Both the position numbers and the translations under genes were made by a program. A DNA stretch of 64,000 bases from Thiomonas arsenitoxydans (lineage in GTDB: Bacteria; Pseudomonadota; Gammaproteobacteria; Burkholderiales; Burkholderiaceae_C), in assembly GCF_000253115.1 (NCBI RefSeq), contig NC_014145.1, forward strand, positions 992,001 through 1,056,000, given 5' to 3'. The notes below the pieces were generated by a model. That model was given only the letters and a program-made list of their open reading frames with translations, searched no databases and had not been told where the DNA came from. Positions 46,626 to 56,089 of this stretch are shown here, piece after piece (position 1 is the first letter of the stretch; each line of letters starts with the position of its first letter).

Positions 46626-47522
46626 ATGGCTATCCTGATCAATCAAGACACCAAGGTCATCACCCAGGGCATCACCGGCAAAACAGGGCAGTTTCATACC
46701 CGCATGTGCCGCGACTATGCCAATGGCAAGAACTGCTTCGTCGCCGGTGTCAACCCTAAAAAGGCCGGCGAAGATTTCGAGGGCATTCCCATTTACGGCA
46801 CCGTGGCCGACGCCAAGGCAGCCACGGGCGCCACGGTTTCCGTCATCTATGTGCCCCCGGCAGGCGCGGCTGCCGCCATCTGGGAGGCGGTGGAGGCCGA
46901 TCTCGATCTGGCGATCTGCATCACCGAGGGCATTCCCGTGAAGGACATGCTGCTGGTGCGCAACCGCATGAAGGACAAGGAGGCGGCCGGTGGCAAGAAG
47001 ACCCTGTTGCTCGGGCCGAACTGTCCCGGCCTGATTACGCCCGATGAAATCAAGATCGGCATCATGCCCGGACACATTCACCGCAAGGGTCGCATCGGCA
47101 TCGTCTCGCGCTCGGGCACGCTCACTTACGAGGCGGTGGCGCAGGTCACCGAACTCGGGCTGGGCCAGAGCAGCGCGGTGGGCATCGGTGGCGACCCGAT
47201 CAACGGTCTCAAGCACATCGACATCATGCGGGCGTTCAACGACGACCCCGATACCGATGCGGTCATCATGATCGGCGAGATCGGCGGCTCTGACGAAGCC
47301 GAAGCCGCGCGCTGGTGCAAAGCCCACATGAAAAAGCCGGTGGTCGGCTTCATCGCGGGCGTCACCGCGCCTCCGGGCAAGCGCATGGGCCATGCCGGGG
47401 CACTGATCTCCGGCGGGGCCGACACGGCCGATGCCAAGCTCGCCATCATGGAGGAATGTGGCTTTACCGTGACGCGCAATCCGTCTGAAATGGGCAAACT
47501 TCTCAAGCAAGTCCTGCGCTGA
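46626..47522 (+). CDS. sucD: Succinyl-CoA synthetase alpha subunit
   Basis: 298 residues from the ATG at 46626 (AGAGGAC upstream); the frame overlaps the end of sucC but is not used there. The CoA-binding Rossmann start is VITQGITGKTGQFHT; the phosphorylated His is in KRMGHAGALISGG. It accepts phosphate and CoA and works as a heterodimer or tetramer with SucC. Confidence 0.97.
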   Translation: MAILINQDTKVITQGITGKTGQFHTRMCRDYANGKNCFVAGVNPKKAGEDFEGIPIYGTVADAKAATGATVSVIYVPPAGAAAAIWEAVEADLDLAICITEGIPVKDMLLVRNRMKDKEAAGGKKTLLLGPNCPGLITPDEIKIGIMPGHIHRKGRIGIVSRSGTLTYEAVAQVTELGLGQSSAVGIGGDPINGLKHIDIMRAFNDDPDTDAVIMIGEIGGSDEAEAARWCKAHMKKPVVGFIAGVTAPPGKRMGHAGALISGGADTADAKLAIMEECGFTVTRNPSEMGKLLKQVLR

Positions 47523-47619
47523 TCCATGCGAACGCCGGGGCTGCCCCCGGTTACAAACGGTATGATGCAAGACAAGTCCCGATGGGACTGCATCGATACC
47601 TCCTGGGGCAGCCATCGGC
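47523..47619 (+). promoter_or_regulatory. Structured leader of the terC-PP2C unit
   Basis: 97 nt between sucD and terC with two inverted repeats: CCGGGG-loop-CCCCGG at 47535-47550, and an extended hairpin GATGCA (47564-47569) / TGCATC (47589-47594) enclosing GTCCC-GAT-GGGAC. TerC genes are often preceded by the manganese-sensing yybP-ykoY riboswitch, but I do not see its conserved sequence. The hairpins may instead terminate suc transcripts or control terC. Confidence 0.45.
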
Positions 47620-48330
47620 ATGGAACACTATCTCACCGTCGAGTTCTTGACGGCCATCGGTCAGATCGTTCTGATCGACATTCTTCTGGGCGGAGACAAC
47701 GCCGTGGTCATTGCATTGGCCACGCGCAAGCTCCCGCCGCATCAACGCAAGCTCGGCATTCTTTGGGGTACCGCGGGCGCCATCGTGCTGCGTGTGGTGT
47801 TGATTTTTTTCGCGCTGACCCTGCTCAAGCTGCCTTTGCTCAAGATTGTCGGTGCATTGCTGCTGTTTTGGATCGGCATCAAGCTGCTCGCCCCGCAAGA
47901 GGAAGAGGGGCACGGCGATGTGCAGGCGGCGGACAAGCTGTGGGCTGCGGTCAAGACCGTGATCATCGCCGACTTTGTGATGAGCCTGGACAACGTGATC
48001 GCCATTGCCGGTGCAGCGCAAAACGCCGGGGAGCAGCACAGCATGCTGCTGGTGGTCTTCGGTCTGCTGCTGAGCGTGCCCATCATTGTCTGGGGCAGCC
48101 AGTTGGTCATCCGTCTGATGCAGCGCTTTCCGGTGGTGATCACCCTCGGGGCCATGCTGCTGGGCTGGATTGCCGGTGGCCTGCTGGTCACCGATCCTGC
48201 AGTGGAGCACTGGGTTGAAGCGCTGCCCTGGGCGGCCTACGCAGAAAAAATTGCCGGGCTGATCGGCGCCATCGTGGTGTGGGCCGTGGCAAAGCTGATT
48301 TATCGCCGCCCCTCGGCTTCTGCGGCATGA
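47620..48330 (+). CDS. TerC family integral membrane protein (YjbE/Alx-like)
   Basis: 236 residues, about seven membrane helices. The two conserved acidic motifs of TerC are LIDILLGGDNAVVIALA near residue 18 and IIADFVMSLDNVIAIAG near 115. Related proteins (MntP-like Alx, YkoY, MeeF/MeeY) export Mn2+ or help metallate secreted proteins. The TerC name comes from tellurite resistance but that is not the likely main role. Its stop overlaps the PP2C phosphatase start (ATGA), an unusual translational link. Confidence 0.88.
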   Translation: MEHYLTVEFLTAIGQIVLIDILLGGDNAVVIALATRKLPPHQRKLGILWGTAGAIVLRVVLIFFALTLLKLPLLKIVGALLLFWIGIKLLAPQEEEGHGDVQAADKLWAAVKTVIIADFVMSLDNVIAIAGAAQNAGEQHSMLLVVFGLLLSVPIIVWGSQLVIRLMQRFPVVITLGAMLLGWIAGGLLVTDPAVEHWVEALPWAAYAEKIAGLIGAIVVWAVAKLIYRRPSASAA

Positions 48331-49109
48331 GCACCATCATGGCCAAAACGCCCAGTTCCAGCCCCGCCCTGCAGTATGAAATGATCAGCCTCACCCATAC
48401 TGGGCGGGTGCGCGAGCACAACGAAGACGCGGTGGCGTTCGATGCCCTGGCGCAGGTTGCCGTGCTGGCCGATGGCATGGGGGGCTACGCTGCTGGAGAG
48501 GTAGCCAGCGGCATGGCGACGGCGCAGATTTGCGCGCGCATTGCCCGCCTGAAGGCCGACTATCCGAAGGTGACTGCGCTCGATCTGTCCACCGAACTTC
48601 GTTTTGCGGTGCGCCATGTCAACGCCGAGATTCTGCGGGCCGCGCGCAGCAATGCGCAGTATGCCGGGATGGGCGCCACGCTGGTTGCCGTGGCGTTTAC
48701 TGGAAATGTGGCGGTGATCGCCCATGCAGGGGATTCTCGCGCTTATCTGCTGCGGCAGAATCAACTGCGCCTGCTCACGCACGACCACTCGGCCCTGCAG
48801 GAGCAGATCGACATGGGGCTGATTCTGCCCGAGGACGCGGAAACGATAGGCGGCAAGAATCTGGTGACGCGGGCGCTAGGCGTGGATGCTCGGCTCGACC
48901 CGGATGTCGCCATGCATCCCATGATGGCGGGGGATTTGTTGCTTCTGTGTTCGGATGGCTTGAACGATATGTTGACAGATGCCAAAATTGAAAACATATT
49001 GCGGCAATATGCTGAACATCCTGCGGCGGCTGCGCGCCAGCTGGTGGATGACGCTAATGTGGCTGGTGGGCGCGACAACGTTTCCGTCATTCTGGTGACT
49101 GTGCGCTGA
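48327..49109 (+). CDS. PP2C-type Ser/Thr protein phosphatase (Stp1-like)
   Basis: 260 residues from the ATG at 48327, overlapping the terC stop. PP2C metal-binding motifs are present: HTGRVREHNEDAVAF, VLADGMGGYAAGE, IAHAGDSRAYLLR, LLLLCSDGLNDMLTD and GGRDNVSVILV. It should remove phosphate from Ser/Thr residues with Mn2+ or Mg2+; co-transcription with a possible Mn2+ exporter is notable for an Mn2+-dependent enzyme. An FHA protein follows 54 bp downstream. No Hanks-type kinase is in the window. Confidence 0.92.
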   Translation: MSTIMAKTPSSSPALQYEMISLTHTGRVREHNEDAVAFDALAQVAVLADGMGGYAAGEVASGMATAQICARIARLKADYPKVTALDLSTELRFAVRHVNAEILRAARSNAQYAGMGATLVAVAFTGNVAVIAHAGDSRAYLLRQNQLRLLTHDHSALQEQIDMGLILPEDAETIGGKNLVTRALGVDARLDPDVAMHPMMAGDLLLLCSDGLNDMLTDAKIENILRQYAEHPAAAARQLVDDANVAGGRDNVSVILVTVR

Positions 49110-49163
49110 CTTAGCCGATGCGTTTTTCTATTCTGATCTGACTCATTAAACGGACTTCAAATC

Positions 49164-49835
49164 GTGGCCAAACTCGTGATTACCCTGGATGGCAAGGTTT
49201 TGAAAGAGGTCGTGCTCAGTAAAGACCGCACGACGCTCGGGCGTCGTCCGTACAACGATGTGGTCATCGACAACCTGGCGGTCAGCGGTGAGCACGCCGT
49301 GTTGCTGCGCGATAGCGGAACGGATGCCGAGAGCTACACCATTCAAGACCTGGGCAGCACCAACGGCACCTATCTGAACGGCGCGCCCATCAAGTCCAGC
49401 CCCTTCCGCGAAGGCGACACGGTCGATATCGGCAAGTACAGCCTGCGGCTGTTGTCCGATACGCGTCAGACCACCTTCGGCCCGTCACGCTTTGGCGCCA
49501 CTACCGGGTTTGGCAATTCCCGTTTCGGTAATTCGGGTTTTTCAGATTCGCGCACCCGGGCGGGAGATGCCGAGCGCAGCTACAAGATCAAGGTGCTCAG
49601 CGGGGATGCGGCAGGGCGGGAAATTCTGCTCAGCAAGGAGCAGACCACCTTCGGCCAGCGCGGCACCCTGGTGGTCAGCGTGATGCACAAGCCGCGCGGC
49701 TACGAACTGGTGCAGGTCGAAGGCGAAAAGCGGGCGCAGGTCAATGGCGTCTCGCTCGGCCTCATGCCGGTGGTGCTGCGCTCCGGCGATGTGATCAACC
49801 TCACCGGCATTCAGTTGCAGTTTCTGCAGGTCTGA
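49164..49835 (+). CDS. FHA domain protein
   Basis: 223 residues from a GTG at 49164. An N-terminal forkhead-associated domain has the phosphothreonine-binding residues: TTLGRRPYNDVVIDNLAVSGEH and LGSTNGTYLNG. A low-complexity linker (FGNSRFGNSGFSDSR at about 117) leads to a second FHA-like beta-sandwich (KIKVLSGDAAGREILLSKEQTT to VVLRSGDVINLTG) with degenerate motifs. It follows the PP2C gene and likely reads Thr phosphorylation that the phosphatase erases. The kinase and partners are not in the window. Confidence 0.9.
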   Translation: MAKLVITLDGKVLKEVVLSKDRTTLGRRPYNDVVIDNLAVSGEHAVLLRDSGTDAESYTIQDLGSTNGTYLNGAPIKSSPFREGDTVDIGKYSLRLLSDTRQTTFGPSRFGATTGFGNSRFGNSGFSDSRTRAGDAERSYKIKVLSGDAAGREILLSKEQTTFGQRGTLVVSVMHKPRGYELVQVEGEKRAQVNGVSLGLMPVVLRSGDVINLTGIQLQFLQV

Positions 49836-49866
49836 GCACTGCCTAGCTCGGGGGAGTGCGCCAAGC

Positions 49867-49906
49867 AAAACGCCCGCAAGGACTATGGTCGATGCGGGCG
49901 TTTTTC
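49867..49906. terminator. Bidirectional intrinsic terminator (FHA gene / pyk)
   Basis: AAAACGCCCGC, loop of 16 bases, GCGGGCGTTTTT. It separates the convergent FHA and pyruvate kinase genes. Confidence 0.88.
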
Positions 49907-49919
49907 TGCAGCGGGCTGT

Positions 49920-51353
49920 TTAGCGAGGCACGCGCATGACCTTGAGCATATTGGTGCCACCCGCCGTGCCGATCGGCTCGCCGCAGGTGATGGCGTAGCT
50001 GTCGCCGGAGGCCACGGCGTTTTTCTCGATCAACCGGGCTTCGGCCTGGTTGAGCAGGGCGTCGCGGTCGGTGGTGCTGAAGCTCAGCAGCATCGGGCGC
50101 ACATTGCGATACAGCGCCATGCGTCGCACCGAGGTTTCGCTGCGCGACAGGGCATAAATCGGCACATTGACACGGTGGCGGCTCATCCACAGCGCGGTGG
50201 AGCCTGATTCGGTCAGCGCCACAATGGCCTTGCAGCCGAGATGGTGCGCGGTGAACAGCGCGGCCATGGCGATCGACTGGTCGATGCGAGTGAACTGCTT
50301 GTTGACGAAGTCGTGTTCGAGCTTGACCTCTTCGTAGGTTTCCGCCGCCTCGCAGATGCTGGCCATCGCCTCGACCGTTTCCACCGGGTACTTGCCTGCC
50401 GCCGTTTCCGCCGACAGCATGACCGCGTCGGTGCCATCGAGCACCGCATTGGCGACGTCGGACACTTCGGCGCGGGTGGGTACGGCGTTGACGATCATCG
50501 ACTCCATCATCTGCGTGGCGGTGATCACCACACGATCCATTTCGCGCGCCATGCGGATCATGCGTTTTTGCAGCGCGGGCACGGCGGGATTGCCGACTTC
50601 CACTGCGAGGTCGCCGCGCGCCACCATGATGCCGTCGGAGGCGCGCAGAATTTCCGCCAACGCCGGAATCGCCTCGACCCGCTCGATCTTGGCGATGAGC
50701 GCGGGCTTGTGGTGGTAGGGCTCGCCGGCGACGTTGGCGAGTTGCCGCGCCAGCTCCATGTCGGTGGCGTTTTTGGGAAAGGACACGGCCAGATAGTCGG
50801 CCTGGAAGGACATCGCGGTGCGAATGTCCTCCATGTCCTTGGCGGTGAGGGCCGGGGCCGACAGACCGCCGCCCTGCTTGTTGATGCCCTTGTTGTTCGA
50901 CAACTCGCCGCCGATGGTGACGACGGTGTGGATTTGTTCCCCGCTCACTCTCTCGACGGTGAGCACGATGAGACCGTCGTTGAGCAGCAGACGGTCGCCC
51001 GCGTGCACGTCGCGCGGCAGGTCTTTGTAGTCCAGGCCGCAGCGGGTCTCATCGCCGATTTCGCAGGTGGCGTCGAGCGTGAATTTCTGTCCGGGTTGCA
51101 GCATGACCTTGCCGTCCTTGAACCGGCCGACCCGAATTTTCGGGCCTTGCAGATCGGCCATGATGGCAACGGACTTGCCCAGGCGGGCGGCTGTTTCGCG
51201 GATGAGTTGGGCGCGGTCAATATGGTCTTGCGCCTTGCCATGAGAAAAATTGAGCCGAACGACATCGACCCCGGCCGCGAGCATGCGTTCGAGGATGTCT
51301 GGCGAGGAACTGGCGGGGCCGATGGTGGCAACGATTTTGGTGGCGCGGGACAT
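49920..51353 (-). CDS. pyk: Pyruvate kinase
   Basis: 477 residues from the ATG at 51351-51353 (SRATKIVATIGPASSS, the family start); a frame nine codons longer exists. VVRLNFSHGKAQDH, MADLQGPKIRVGRF, the active-site ALIAKIERVEAI and MVARGDLAVEVG are present, plus the effector domain with FTAHHLGCKAIVALTESGST. It converts phosphoenolpyruvate and ADP to pyruvate and ATP. Its length and the AREMDRVVITATQMMESM region fit bacterial type II (PykA) enzymes. Confidence 0.96.
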   Translation of the reverse strand: MSRATKIVATIGPASSSPDILERMLAAGVDVVRLNFSHGKAQDHIDRAQLIRETAARLGKSVAIMADLQGPKIRVGRFKDGKVMLQPGQKFTLDATCEIGDETRCGLDYKDLPRDVHAGDRLLLNDGLIVLTVERVSGEQIHTVVTIGGELSNNKGINKQGGGLSAPALTAKDMEDIRTAMSFQADYLAVSFPKNATDMELARQLANVAGEPYHHKPALIAKIERVEAIPALAEILRASDGIMVARGDLAVEVGNPAVPALQKRMIRMAREMDRVVITATQMMESMIVNAVPTRAEVSDVANAVLDGTDAVMLSAETAAGKYPVETVEAMASICEAAETYEEVKLEHDFVNKQFTRIDQSIAMAALFTAHHLGCKAIVALTESGSTALWMSRHRVNVPIYALSRSETSVRRMALYRNVRPMLLSFSTTDRDALLNQAEARLIEKNAVASGDSYAITCGEPIGTAGGTNMLKVMRVPR

Positions 51354-51541
51354 GGGTAGCGGGATATTGGGGATGGGCAAAATAATGCGATCAGTGAAAA
51401 TGTGGAATCCCTCACAGGAAACCGGGGTGTAGTGTAGAGCGTGCTCTTGACGACTTCGCGCCAGCCGTCAGAATCTCGTCAGCCTAGTTGACCCGGCTCA
51501 CCCGGCTCACCCGGCGTACTCTGAAAATCTCGACACCTCAC
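51354..51541. other. Divergent region between pyk and the GGDEF gene
   Basis: About 190 bp that should hold promoters for both genes. A short tandem repeat, ACCCGGCTC in two copies followed by a partial third, lies at 51490-51515. No operator was recognised. Confidence 0.4.
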
Positions 51542-52909
<1,368 letters not shown>

Positions 52910-52944
52910 TACGACGCGCAAGCAAACCTTGCCCGCCGTTGTTC

Positions 52945-53271
52945 TCAAGCCCAGGTGTGGCTGATCCAGCTCAAAGCCCAATAGGCGACCATGCCGCTGA
53001 GTATGGTGCCCAGAATGCCCCGGCGTGCGAAAAAATAGCCCGCCGCAATGACGGCGGCGCCCAGTTTCACCCAGGGCGGCCCGAGCGGGGTAAGTAAAAA
53101 CAACTCGGGCGCCACCACGGCGGCCAGCGCTGCTGCCGGGGCGAAGCGCAGGGCGATCTTGACGCGCGCGGGCAAGGGCATGGCTTTGCGCGAGAGCAAA
53201 AACAGATTGCGGCTCAGCACCGTCACGGCCGTCATGCCGACCACGAGGGCGATCTGCTGGAACAAGGTCAT
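52945..53271 (-). CDS. azlD: AzlD family branched-chain amino acid exporter small subunit
   Basis: 108 residues, four hydrophobic segments; TAVTVLSRNLFLLSRKAMPLPARVK and ALRFAPAAALAAVVAPEL fit AzlD (pfam05437). It works with AzlC, encoded 13 bp upstream. Pairs of this type (BrnFE, YgaZH) export branched-chain amino acids or methionine. Confidence 0.9.
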   Translation of the reverse strand: MTLFQQIALVVGMTAVTVLSRNLFLLSRKAMPLPARVKIALRFAPAAALAAVVAPELFLLTPLGPPWVKLGAAVIAAGYFFARRGILGTILSGMVAYWALSWISHTWA

Positions 53272-53284
53272 GGCCGCTCGATTC

Positions 53285-54037
53285 TCAAGGTTTGGTGCCG
53301 TCGAGCACAGCGCTCGCGGTGAGCTGGCGGCTGCTCCAGGCTTCCCACGCCATGCCCACGATCAGCGCACCGACGATGGCTGCCACCAGATTGAGCCGTA
53401 GCGGCAGCCAGAACAGCAGCGCACTCAAGGCCGAGGCGACGATGATCACCCCGGCTATCGTGCGGTCGGCCAGCAGCGAGAGCACGATGCCCAGCAGCGC
53501 CAACGTGCCGGCAAACGCCAGCCCCCAACTGCCGGGAATGTGCTGTGCCATTGCAATGCCGAGCAGTGAGGGAATCTGCCAGGCGACCCAGTTGGTCAGC
53601 GACACGCCGAGAAAGTATTGCGTCTGCTGCGGATCGTGGGTGGGGTGGGGGTGGCGCCGGATCATCAGCACCTGGTTCAGGTCGCCGATCAGGTAGCCGT
53701 AGGCCAGACGGCGCCACCGCGGTACTTGCTCGAAGTAGGGGCGCATTTGCGCGCTGAAGACGACAAAACGCAGATTGACGCAAAACGCGGTGCCCAGAAT
53801 CAGCCAGAGCGGCGCTCCGGCTGCGATTAGCGGCAGCGCGGCGAGCTGGGCGCTGCCCGCAAACACGAACAGGCTGATGGCCAGCGCTAGTTGCACGCTG
53901 AGCCCCGACTTCACCATGGCGACGCCCGTTACCAATCCCCAGGCGGCGATGCCTAGAGACACGGCGCGCATATCGCGCACCCCCTCCCGAAAGGCGGGTT
54001 GGGTCAACATCGACTGTACGCGGGCGAAGGAAGGCAT
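53285..54037 (-). CDS. azlC: AzlC family branched-chain amino acid exporter large subunit
   Basis: 250 residues with about six or seven membrane segments. Family features include FREGVRDMRAVSLGIAAWGLV, FVFAGSAQLAALPLIAAGAP and VNLRFVVFSAQMRPYFEQ. It forms the exporter with AzlD. No Lrp-type regulator (BrnR-like) is adjacent. Confidence 0.92.
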   Translation of the reverse strand: MPSFARVQSMLTQPAFREGVRDMRAVSLGIAAWGLVTGVAMVKSGLSVQLALAISLFVFAGSAQLAALPLIAAGAPLWLILGTAFCVNLRFVVFSAQMRPYFEQVPRWRRLAYGYLIGDLNQVLMIRRHPHPTHDPQQTQYFLGVSLTNWVAWQIPSLLGIAMAQHIPGSWGLAFAGTLALLGIVLSLLADRTIAGVIIVASALSALLFWLPLRLNLVAAIVGALIVGMAWEAWSSRQLTASAVLDGTKP

Positions 54038-54123
54038 GGGAAATCGTCAGAGTAAGTATCTATTTTGCGCCGCATCAAAAGACCTCGACAAGCGGCGCGA
54101 TGATCGTTGTGACAAATCCTGCA

Positions 54124-54148
54124 CACCTCCCGCGTGCAGCGGGAGGTG
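54124..54148 (-). terminator. Strong hairpin after the PglL-like gene
   Basis: A perfect 10-bp inverted repeat CACCTCCCGC / GCGGGAGGTG with a 5-nt loop ends 3 bp from the stop of the PglL-like gene. No T-run follows on the minus strand, so it may protect the 3' end or act with Rho. Confidence 0.5.
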
Positions 54149-54151
54149 AGT

Positions 54152-56050
54152 TCAGTGATTGACCGGTACGACAACCCGTCGCAGCACGGGGGCTTGCTTC
54201 AAGGCTTCGAGCAAGGGCGCGGTTTGCGCTGCAGACAGACCGGCCTGCGCGGCCTGTGCAGGGAACTGCTTGACCAGTCCGGGGGCATACAGCCAGAACG
54301 AACTGGCGGTGTAGCGCGCCAGCGCCAGCGCCTGCTGCGCGTGGCCGAGGCGGCTGAGCAACAGAATGCGCCGGATCAGCAGATTGGGATCGCCGTAGGC
54401 ATGGCTGACGCGGTCGATCTCGGCCTGCTCGCGCAGCAGCTCGGCGTGAGAGTCGGCGGCGCGCACCTGAAGGCTGCTGGCCACGGCAAAGCCGATCAGC
54501 GGCCGGAAGAACAGATCGCTGCGCTGAGCCTGCCGGATGGCCGCACCGGCTGCCACGCGATCTGCGGAGTACGCCGTGTTGGTGAGGTTGTAGTCGTAGC
54601 CCGCCTTGGCGACCAGTGCAACGGCCAGTGCGCCCACGGCCAGTGCCGCAGGGCGGGGCAGCGTCAGCGCCACTGGGGCGGCTTCGCCGCGGCCGAACCC
54701 GTCCATCCAGCCTGCAAGAAAAGCAAACACCCAGAGGAAATAGAGATACCACAGGGGATATTCGACCAAGCTGTGCAGGCCCAGAAACGCCACGCCCATC
54801 CAGGCGGCGAGGGCGATGGGCGAGGCGTCGTTCGGTGCGGCGCGGCCCTGTTGCATCCAGCCCCGTGCCGAGCGCCACAGCCAGGCCAGGGCGACGATCA
54901 CAATCGGCAGGGTGCCTACCAGCCCGGTTTCCGCCAGCAGTTGCAGAATGAGATCATGGGCGTTGTCGATATTGTCCAGCGGCAGTGGGTGCAGGGCATG
55001 ATGAATGGCCGCGTGTTGCAGCCCCCAGCCCAATTGCCCCCAGCCCGCGCCGAACCAGGGCAGATGCTCGAACACCTGCCACGCGTTGCGCCAGATCAGC
55101 GCGCGGGCATTGACGGGCTGGTCGAGCTGGCGCGTCACGGCATCGAGAAAGCTGATCCAGCCGAGGTGATCGGCTTCGCGCAACGCCAACCACCACAGCG
55201 CATACAGCACCGGCACCGCCACCAGCGCCGCCCAGCGTGGGTCGCGCCAGGCTCCGCGCACCGCGATCATCACCAGAATGGCGGCGACGACCGCCTGCAC
55301 CATGCCCGTGCGCGAGCCGCAGACCACCAGCGCCCAGCTCATGCCGATGACGGCGGCCCAGACCACGCTCACGCGCAATCGCGGCGCCCACCAGGCCAGC
55401 CCGGCCAGGCCGAGCGCGACGGCGGTGGCGTAATGATTTGGTTGCCGCAGATTGCCGAACACCCGCCCGGTCGAGGGGTAGCTGATGAGGTCGGCGTACA
55501 GCGGTGCATGCGCCGCCAGCCAGGAGGCCAGCGACGGCATCTGCCAGAGGGCGAACTGCACCAGTCCGAACACCACCTGAATCACCCCTTGCAGCAGCAG
55601 TCCGGCCGCGGCCACGTCGAGCCAGGGGTGTGGGTCCATACCCGCGCCCGGGCGGCTGGTGCGCCGCACGGCGGCGTTGCCCAGCCCGGCGATCAGCGCC
55701 GCGCTCAACAACACCGCCAAGGTGATGGCGCCCTGGCTGGCGTAGGCGAGCTGCCCGCTGAGCGTCTGCAGGCCGACCACGGCAGCGGCCACGCCAAAGC
55801 CGAGCGCCGCCAGGCCGAAGCGCGGCCTCAGGCCGCTCCAGGCTGCGGCGAGAAACACGGCGGCCCAGAGCGCGGCGGCAACCAGCGTGGTGCCCATCTT
55901 GGCCACCACACCCGGATCGAAAGGCCAGATCAGCGGCAGCGACATGGCCAGCCCCAGCAGGCCAAGGGCAAGCGATTGCGATAGCGGGAATCGGTCAGAC
56001 ACGGAGGTCGGGGCAGGGGATGTCGGTGAAGGCGCAGCCATGCGTGGCAT
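54152..56050 (-). CDS. PglL/Wzy-type O-oligosaccharyltransferase or O-antigen ligase
   Basis: 632 residues (ATG at 56048-56050; another three codons later). About 11 transmembrane helices. The periplasmic-loop motifs match the Wzy_C/PglL group: FGNLRQPNHYATAVALGLAG, VVCGSRTGMVQA, NAHDLILQLLAETGLVG and HSLVEYPLWYLYFLW. The C-terminal soluble region is helical, TPR-like. The NxxQPNH and SLVEYPLWY elements favour PglL-like general protein O-glycosylation or pilin glycosylation enzymes over WaaL. No pilin or glycan genes are adjacent, so the acceptor is unknown. Confidence 0.8.
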   Translation of the reverse strand: MPRMAAPSPTSPAPTSVSDRFPLSQSLALGLLGLAMSLPLIWPFDPGVVAKMGTTLVAAALWAAVFLAAAWSGLRPRFGLAALGFGVAAAVVGLQTLSGQLAYASQGAITLAVLLSAALIAGLGNAAVRRTSRPGAGMDPHPWLDVAAAGLLLQGVIQVVFGLVQFALWQMPSLASWLAAHAPLYADLISYPSTGRVFGNLRQPNHYATAVALGLAGLAWWAPRLRVSVVWAAVIGMSWALVVCGSRTGMVQAVVAAILVMIAVRGAWRDPRWAALVAVPVLYALWWLALREADHLGWISFLDAVTRQLDQPVNARALIWRNAWQVFEHLPWFGAGWGQLGWGLQHAAIHHALHPLPLDNIDNAHDLILQLLAETGLVGTLPIVIVALAWLWRSARGWMQQGRAAPNDASPIALAAWMGVAFLGLHSLVEYPLWYLYFLWVFAFLAGWMDGFGRGEAAPVALTLPRPAALAVGALAVALVAKAGYDYNLTNTAYSADRVAAGAAIRQAQRSDLFFRPLIGFAVASSLQVRAADSHAELLREQAEIDRVSHAYGDPNLLIRRILLLSRLGHAQQALALARYTASSFWLYAPGLVKQFPAQAAQAGLSAAQTAPLLEALKQAPVLRRVVVPVNH

Positions 56051-56089
56051 TATCCTTGCGCGGCAGATTCGATTGCTCCGGCGCAGCGT

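Noticed and set aside
47523..47619. yybP-ykoY manganese riboswitch before terC
   Set aside because: The conserved core sequence of that riboswitch was not seen; only generic hairpins are present, so it is listed as an unassigned leader.
51490..51515. Short 9-bp tandem repeat as a regulatory iteron
   Set aside because: Only two full copies and a partial; too little to support an operator or origin.
54134..55984. 616-codon frame antisense to the PglL-like gene
   Set aside because: Same reason: polar, low-complexity complement of membrane-helix codons.
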